Positions 57,812 through 64,000 of a DNA stretch of 64,000 bases are shown in pieces. The stretch lies in contig JAEVLN010000009.1 of the NCBI GenBank assembly GCA_018350325.1, positions 1,881,388 through 1,945,387 of the forward strand, read 5' to 3'. Positions within the stretch are counted from its first letter, which is position 1. Every line of letters starts with the position of its first letter. The notes below the pieces were generated by a model. The model saw only the letters and a list, made by a program, of their open reading frames with translations. It was not told the DNA's origin and searched no databases. The DNA is from Globodera rostochiensis. Its lineage: Eukaryota; Nematoda; Chromadorea; Rhabditida; Heteroderidae. The position numbers were made by a program, and so were the translations under genes.

Positions 57812-59595
57812 ATAAATACCCATCTGGGTTGTTAGATTTTGCGAAATCATTTAATCCATCTGCCATAATAGCTCATAAAACTAACAAATATATAATGAAT
57901 GAAGTTTTAAAATGAATAAAATAAATTTGTCTTTGTCTCTATGTTGTCACAAAAATTTCCAAGAATAGACAAGCAGCACTTATGATGAAGCCAAATGGTC
58001 CACGTCAAGGGATTTAAGTATATTATCATAAAGTCTAATTTCTTGTGAGAGTAAATCAATTGCCATTATTATGAAAAACTGCTCTAATGGGCTGGTAATA
58101 ATTACATTAAGTGTATTAAAAATTACATTTATATAAAAGTTTTGAAAAGACAAAGAGTATATTGCTTCAGAAATATCGAATCTTTGTAAAAAGTAAACTT
58201 TTTTAAAAATAATAAAATTGCATAATAAATATCATATTGTTATTGAATAAAAAGGAGATTACTGTATAATACTCGTATGTGCTTCGCAACCTTGCATTTT
58301 GTCAGTTGCGTGTTATTCATTTTGATTGTAATTGTTTAATCTAACGTTGAAAAAATGCTTTTCCTTAAATAATATGGCAGATTTTTTCAATTTTTTCTCT
58401 TTTTCAAAGCGAATTAATTGTTTTTTTTAAATTTTGTAGGTTATATTAGTGAATGCAAAGTTTGTAGAAATCTCGTATATTTTTTGAATCCGATTTTGTC
58501 GTTGGAATGAATATACAATCTGCTCCGATCCACCAATTCCTTCTCCAATAATTTTAGCTTTTATTGTTAATAAATTTTCCACGGCATATGTATGTATTAT
58601 TTTTTTAGTTTTTCGGCGCTCATTTGTTTTTATTTACTACGATTTTGAATTTCAATTATAATAATTATGGGGTTTAAATTATTTAGTAAAAATTACTTTT
58701 ATTCATTATGCATTTTAAATGCTTTTTATTTAATTAATTATGAAAATTTAATTGCCTATTTTTATATGATACATTGTATTTATAAATTTATAGTCAATTA
58801 AATAAATTATTCCAGTTTGAGCAAATATAAATTTGGCAGATTTTCAAAATGCATATTATAATTCAAAAAAGCGATAAATATATTTTTAAACTTGTGAAAA
58901 TTCTACAATATTTAATTAATATCAATATTTAACGATGTAAGTTATAATAAAATCAATCGAAGAAAACATATAATAATCTTCATGCCAATTGTCGTCGGTG
59001 ATGCTTCAATAAGTGATTTTAATTTAATCGTTAGCAAAATAAATTTTTTTTAATAAAAAAACATTGAATTAAAGCAAGCTATTTCTTGAGACAATAATAA
59101 ATAAAAATTGATAAAAAAATTTAGTTTATAATAAACGCCCAAAAACTCAGAAAAATTAGCGACCGGATTTTATAATCATATATATTTTTTGAATAAAAAA
59201 TGCAAAAATTATTCAGCCTTTTGCGGACGAACATTCGCAAATTCAAGCAATTTAAAAATTAAATTCCTCAATAAAATAATAAAATTTTTAATTTAGAATA
59301 ATGTTTATTTAATATTAAAAAAATAAAAAATTGGAATTTTAGATGAGAAAACAAAACAATTCAATTTTTTTTTCAAATTACAATCTAATTTACAAAAAAA
59401 TTAATGCTTTAGCCATTATCAAAATAGCAGCCATATAAAATACACATTAATTACACATTTTTATTAAGTTGTGCAATCAAAAAGACTGAGATATCTTTCA
59501 TATCAAATTATTATTTCAACAACTTACCTAAATATAAAAACATTAGTTAAATAAAACAAGAGCTTGAGTAAAATATTAAAAATATATTTTGTATG
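57812..59595. other. Mixed AT-rich stretch, nothing firmly supported
   Basis: A 20-codon hydrophobic ATG frame at 58277-58339 (MCFATLHFVSCVLFILIVIV) is the only small ORF of note. The remainder is AT-rich without bounded islands. Confidence 0.4.
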
Positions 59596-59712
59596 CTAAT
59601 TATATAAAAACCCGTTGGCTTTGCCAAAGCAACAAAAGTGGCACGTTTGCGTGCCCAAAGGACAATTAATTGGCATGATGGCCGTCCCGAGAACTGCCAC
59701 AAAATGAAAGCA
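59596..59712 (-). CDS. Candidate terminal exon, Cys-rich (38 codons)
   Basis: A clear acceptor (attattttgaattttag) precedes 38 codons in phase 0: CFHFVAVLGTAIMPINCPLG, then TQTCHFCCFGKANGF and TAG. The A-rich + strand agrees with - transcription. Clustered cysteines suggest a small secreted or metal-binding segment, but no family is recognised. The + strand is also open (KATKVARLRAQRTINWHDGR) but has no acceptor. Confidence 0.48.
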   Translation of the reverse strand, partial: CFHFVAVLGTAIMPINCPLGTQTCHFCCFGKANGFLYN

Positions 59713-60417
59713 CTAAAATTCAAAATAATTTAAAAAATGGCAATAAATATCATCATAAATGAACCAAAAGCCTATCGGTCTGAGCTTACTAAATATTTTT
59801 TTACAAAAACTAAATTAACTCTTTAAACCGAAACATAATTTAAGCATGTGAATTCTCTTTGAAAACATTCTTACCTATTTTTGTACGAATATTATACAGA
59901 AACTTTAATAATAAAAAAAACAAAAACTGTCCGGTAAAAATGGCCGTTTCCGAATAATCTAAAAAATGCTAAAAATGAATACAAAAGAACAAATTTGAAG
60001 GCCGGTTATGCCTCTAAAAATCATTTTGCCATTCATTTTCCATCAATGGAAATACCGGAATAAGAATTATTATAAATATAAAAAAAATCTAAGAAAAAAT
60101 CGACACATTCGTTCAATTTGTGCCCGAGCGGAAAAACATTTAATTATAAAACTAAAAAAAAAAAAAATTTAAAACACACTCAAATAAGAAACCGCTTAGT
60201 GCGAATAATAAAATATATTAATTAAGATATATTCGACATTAAATCTTAAAATAAATGTTTAAAGATTTAGAAAATAACATTAATTTCAAAATAAGTTAAA
60301 TGCATTACAAATGACTTAATGCATAAATATTTCTAATATTGTTTTATTAATTTTATTTTTTTTTGTAATTTTCAAATTTTTAAATAGAAAATCCAATTTA
60401 AATTTTTCTAGATTGAT
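59713..60417. other. A-rich stretch, nothing supported
   Basis: A weak GC patch at 59990-60060 has no bounded reading. The rest is A-runs. Confidence 0.5.
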
Positions 60418-60483
60418 CTAATATTTTGGATCGTCATGACGCAGCTCAGGGCAGTAGTTGTTTCCAAATGGATTGCGTACGGT
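60418..60483 (-). CDS. Candidate terminal exon (TVRNPFGNNYCPELRHDDPKY)
   Basis: After cgatctatgttccag, 21 codons in phase 0 begin TVRNPFGNNYCPELRHDDPK, followed by Y and TAG. The residue mix is very protein-like. An upstream - strand ATG frame (MPSFRNFKS) lies about 50 bases away and could be the preceding exon. The + strand has a 23-codon ATG ORF (MTQLRAVVVSKWIAYGLEHR…) over the same bases. The acceptor favours -. Confidence 0.48.
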   Translation of the reverse strand, partial: TVRNPFGNNYCPELRHDDPKY

Positions 60484-60507
60484 CTGGAACATAGATCGAT
60501 GACGTAA

Positions 60508-61280
60508 TTGATTTGAAATTCCTAAACGAAGGCATAATTACTCTCTCAAATTGATTATAAAAATAAGATTAATTAGTTGGTATAATGAAGAATATTTTTT
60601 TTAATTTAATTGCATTTATGTTGCAGACAGTTTTGATCAACTTTTTTTACAGTTATCCTCGTTGTGTGGGGTGAACGATTAAACAATAAAAAAAATATTA
60701 GTTTTAACACGCGTATTTAAGTACTTTGGTTTGAACGCATTAATCAACGTTAGCCGACCCTAACAATTCTACCGCGATTTAATTATATTATGTTTTAGTG
60801 CGAATACGTAGTGAATTTTAAAATAATTTAGTAAATGATTACGTTTTGAATGGTCCGTGTCCACAGGCAAATCGACTTTTAGAAAATGCCAACACATGCT
60901 TTGTTCGCGGCAGATCTTGATTTAAAAATTGAGCGCGAAGAACTAAGACAATTTCACCGCACTCGAAGATCTTATTTTTTGTTTGTATTTTGAATTTGGC
61001 AAGCTTTTTTGTAATTGTTTTTTCGTGAGTTACTCGTTATAAATAAATTTTGTTAATTTTTGTCAATATTGCGAGCATTTATTTATTTAATGGCAACTTT
61101 GACTAGAACATATTAAATTATTTACTGCGTTTTTTGTTTTGGGATGTAAATTTAATGTATTTCTTTCAAATATTGTTTTTTTAATACTAATTTATTTTTT
61201 CAATATTTTCAATTTGTTAATTAATTTCTCTATTAGGTTTGTAGCGTGAAAATTATTTTAAAAAATGAAATTAATTTGGT
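60508..61280. other. T-rich stretch with scattered GC patches
   Basis: GC patches at 60735-60775 and 60855-60970 are not bounded by convincing splice sites. Confidence 0.4.
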
Positions 61281-61493
61281 TTGATAATAATTGCCAATAT
61301 TAGGTATATGTGTTTGACCTTATATCGTTACATGTTTCGTAAAAAGGTGCAGCGACGTATATGTTGGAAACTTTTATTTTATTTACAAACTAGAATAGAT
61401 ACACAATTCCGATATCATCACATTGGCAGTGTTTTTAAAATTAAATTAAATGTATTTATTTTAGTTATTATTTTGATTATTTGTAAAATGTAA
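61281..61493 (+). CDS. ORF of 70 aa, hypothetical
   Basis: This ATG-to-stop frame on the T-rich strand begins MIIIANIRYMCLTLYRYMFR. It has a basic middle (RKKVQRRICWK) and a hydrophobic end (VFILVIILIICKM) that could span a membrane. No family is recognised; it is slightly better than chance because the middle is less AT-driven. Confidence 0.32.
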   Translation: MIIIANIRYMCLTLYRYMFRKKVQRRICWKLLFYLQTRIDTQFRYHHIGSVFKIKLNVFILVIILIICKM

Positions 61494-63307
61494 TCAATTT
61501 AAAAGATTAAAATTCGTGAGCATACTTATAACCTGTTTCCAAACCGCACCGGCTGTTGTTTTCATTTGGGATGTGATTTAATTGTTTCAATATTCTGTCC
61601 ATTTTAGATTTGACAAATTTAACTACGGTAGAATAATATAATTTTTATATATTTTGTTTCCAACAATATAATATACTAATCAGACCAAATTATATCTTTG
61701 TTTATTTGTTTTTTGTACAGGATTTTATATAAATCGTGTATTATTTTTATGTGTTTCAAAATTTTATGCCTAGAATTTTCAAATTTTAAAAATACGTTTT
61801 TTAAGTGGTGAATAAATGACTTTTTATTTTTTGAATTAAAATATTTAATAAAAAGATCGATTTTTGAGTTAATACCTCATTTGCACAATACAAGTCTTTA
61901 CGCAACCTCTCGACTATTGTATGAAGCTCTCGCGAGCATAGCGAATCCCTCAGCAAATTGATTATAATATGTATTTCTTGTATATTTTAGCACCATTTTC
62001 TTTGGTCACCTCGAAGTATTTAGTGCGACTCAACAAAGACCGACGAAAGTATTGCCGAATTTTTTAGTATTTTTTAAGAAAAAAAAACTTTTACCACGAT
62101 AGGCATAAATAATTGGCATTGAGTAATTTTATTTAATATTTAATTATTTATTATTTATTATTATTTCAAAAAGACGATTCAATTTTTATTATATATTATG
62201 TTCAAATATTTTCACATAATTTGCACTTTGCCAAAGCTTATTTTTTTAGAGCTTTTTCACTTCTGAATTATTTAATTTTGAATTTAGCATTAATTAACTG
62301 AAAACGATATTATACTTTTTATGTAAATTATCAATTGTAATTTAAACAATTTTTCCCAATAATTTTTTATTGATTGATTTTTTAAATAATTTCTATTATT
62401 ATTGTTTTTTAATCTCGTTTTCTCTTATTACAAAGAATTATCTCATTATGTTTTAATTTATAAAAGTCTGTCTTTAGTCATTCATGGCTAAATTTTATTC
62501 ATTATATTTCTCATTGACAACACATAAATATTATCTGTATTTTAATTTGTTTCTCAGAGAATTAATTTTATGCATCAAATATAGAATAAAACATTCAATG
62601 AATTATTAATGGTAATTTATTGGTAATTTAACAATTTTAATAAATTGTTTGTAAAATAATTTTGAGGGATTTTTTCTGCTCGGGTTGTTTGTGTAGGGGA
62701 GCCAGTTACAAATAAATATTATTTACCAAAACAAATGATAATGTCATTTAATTATCTATCATAAAATAAACGACAATGTCTTAAGCAAATTAAAATCTTT
62801 CATATATTTTGGCTAAAAAAACTTAAATCAATTTTAAATAATATTAGTTGCAATAAATAATAAAATCAAATAAGTTTTTAATCTTTAAACTAAAAATTAC
62901 GTTTCTATAAATCAAACAATGTTCATTTTTAACCCATTTAAAAATTAACCCTAATTTATTCACTAAATATAAATTCAAAAATAATTTTCTTAACAAAGCT
63001 AAAAATTTATAGTAGTAACATAAAAATAGAAGCCTAACAAAGTAGCAAAATAAAGCAACACCTAATTAGATAAAGTATAAATTTATAATTGAAGTTTATT
63101 AAAAACGATAATTACAATAAATATTTCGATCAGTTAGCGATTAATAATATAGCTTTAAAAATTACATTAAAAAACAAATTTTAACAAAGATTAGTCGTTT
63201 ATATTATATGTGCAAGATTTTTATTATGCAAATAAATGCAATGTATCACTCAATCAAATATACAATTTCATTTAAAATTATTCATTTTTAAAACATTAGT
63301 TAAAGCA
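61494..63307. other. T-rich then A-rich stretch, nothing supported
   Basis: The skew flips near 62700. A GC patch at 61895-61960 and another at 62000-62050 have no bounded reading. Confidence 0.45.
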
Positions 63308-63439
63308 CTAAATATTTTCATAATATGTTGAGAAATCTGCTGTACCAAAATCAGTTTGCTTAAGGTCTCCGCACGAGCCAATGTAAATGTGAGAAACTCC
63401 AGCCTTTAAAGCATCAACGACACGATTACCGTATTGAAT
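63308..63439 (-). CDS. Candidate terminal exon (…GNRVVDALKAGVSHIYIGSC…)
   Basis: An open - frame of 43 codons reads GNRVVDALKAGVSHIYIGSC, then GDLKQTDFGTADFSTYYENI and TAG. The A-then-G spacing and mixed composition look like a folded enzyme domain rather than an AT-driven frame. No AG lies at the start of the frame, so the exact exon border is unknown. It is in an A-rich block, matching - transcription, with another open - frame 72 bases upstream. Confidence 0.5.
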   Translation of the reverse strand: MQYGNRVVDALKAGVSHIYIGSCGDLKQTDFGTADFSTYYENI

Positions 63440-63511
63440 TTATATAATTAAAATCATAATTAATTGCGATAATCTCATTGGAAGCTTTTAATATACATAA
63501 ACTTTTTTTAA

Positions 63512-63661
63512 TCAAATAAAACAAAAATTGTCATATCGCGCGCCTATCAATGTTAAATCTCTGAGCAAACACCACAAATAAATATCGCCCTCTGCCGTGA
63601 TTTGGCTACCAAATCTCTCTTTTTTATTTAAAATTCGCGTCGGAGAATGACTGCCAGATGA
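63512..63661 (-). CDS. Candidate exon (…RFGSQITAEGDIYLWCLLRD…)
   Basis: A - frame of 49 codons without ATG reads RFGSQITAEGDIYLWCLLRD, then LTLIGARYDNFCFI before a stop. It lies just upstream of 63308-63439 on the same strand and may belong to the same gene. A gttttattt site near its end could be the donor, but a matching acceptor in phase was not found. The family is not recognised. Confidence 0.42.
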   Translation of the reverse strand, partial: SSGSHSPTRILNKKERFGSQITAEGDIYLWCLLRDLTLIGARYDNFCFI

Positions 63662-64000
63662 TCATTACGCGGACATTTATTTGCTTAATCTTTCATATTT
63701 CAATATTATTTTTAATAATTTTTTCCAACTTGGATATTTTTGTAAAATCAAAAGAGGATTAAACGTGTAAATTTGATTAACTGATAATAATCATCATATT
63801 TCATGAAATAATAATAAAAATACATTTAAGTTTAAATATTATTACAGCGAAACATTTGTGATTCCAAAAATGACATTTTCCAATAATTAAATTTAACAAA
63901 AAATGAAATAGAAATTTTACAATTAAAATAGATATGTTTTTAAAAACATAAGTAAACTATTTAACTGAAACATTCTACCAATTTATTCATATAAAAAGTG

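Noticed and set aside
1..64000. CRISPR arrays, rRNA genes, prophage or bacterial operons
   Set aside because: No short regularly spaced repeats, no conserved rRNA segments and no clustered long ORFs were seen; the repeats present are eukaryotic-type elements and satellites.

Overview
The window is very A+T-rich (about four-fifths by eye), with long A- or T-runs and no long open reading frame. There is no operon structure, bacterial-type gene or rRNA. It looks like nuclear DNA of an AT-rich invertebrate. A nematode is a reasonable guess: T-rich short introns and one sequence close to the nematode spliced leader SL1 at 30236-30254. Nothing here proves the phylum.

Repeats are the best supported content. 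(1) Positions 1-438 and 1357-1794 form a perfect 438-bp inverted repeat around 918 bp, cut by the left edge of the window. (2) A much larger imperfect inverted repeat pairs 6041-7976 with 37843-40490 and encloses about 30 kb. Its right arm was later hit by a 509-bp terminal-inverted-repeat element (38669-39177) with a 10-bp target duplication, and the left arm keeps the empty site. (3) There are two local tandem arrays: 26247-27297 (four units of about 262 bp) and 45947-46711 (seven to eight units of about 107 bp). (4) There is one hAT-like MITE (16393-16904), two ends of a TAGGGTWGGACA-type element, and several diverged dispersed repeats.

Coding content is sparse. It appears as short, relatively GC-rich islands of 30-150 bp. 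Several islands are flanked by good splice signals and read as peptide-like exons, or carry short ATG-to-stop ORFs of 20-60 residues. The strongest are at 41743-41814(-), 56971-57010(-), 59596-59712(-), 60418-60483(-), 63308-63439(-), 63512-63661(-), 22116-22185(+), 27776-28044(+), 29510-29603(+), 40818-40889(+), 48850-48969(+) and 49764-49825(+). None is assigned to a named family. Most islands are open in more than one frame, often on both strands, so strand and frame are inferences from splice sites.

The window alternates between A-rich and T-rich stretches of the + strand. Exon candidates with a pyrimidine-rich acceptor usually lie on the T-rich strand. This suggests that blocks near 480-4060, 10200-15300, 24250-25500, 27850-29700, 34760-35900, 44450-56250 and 60350-62650 are transcribed rightward, and the A-rich blocks between them leftward. 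How the exon candidates join into genes cannot be settled from sequence alone.
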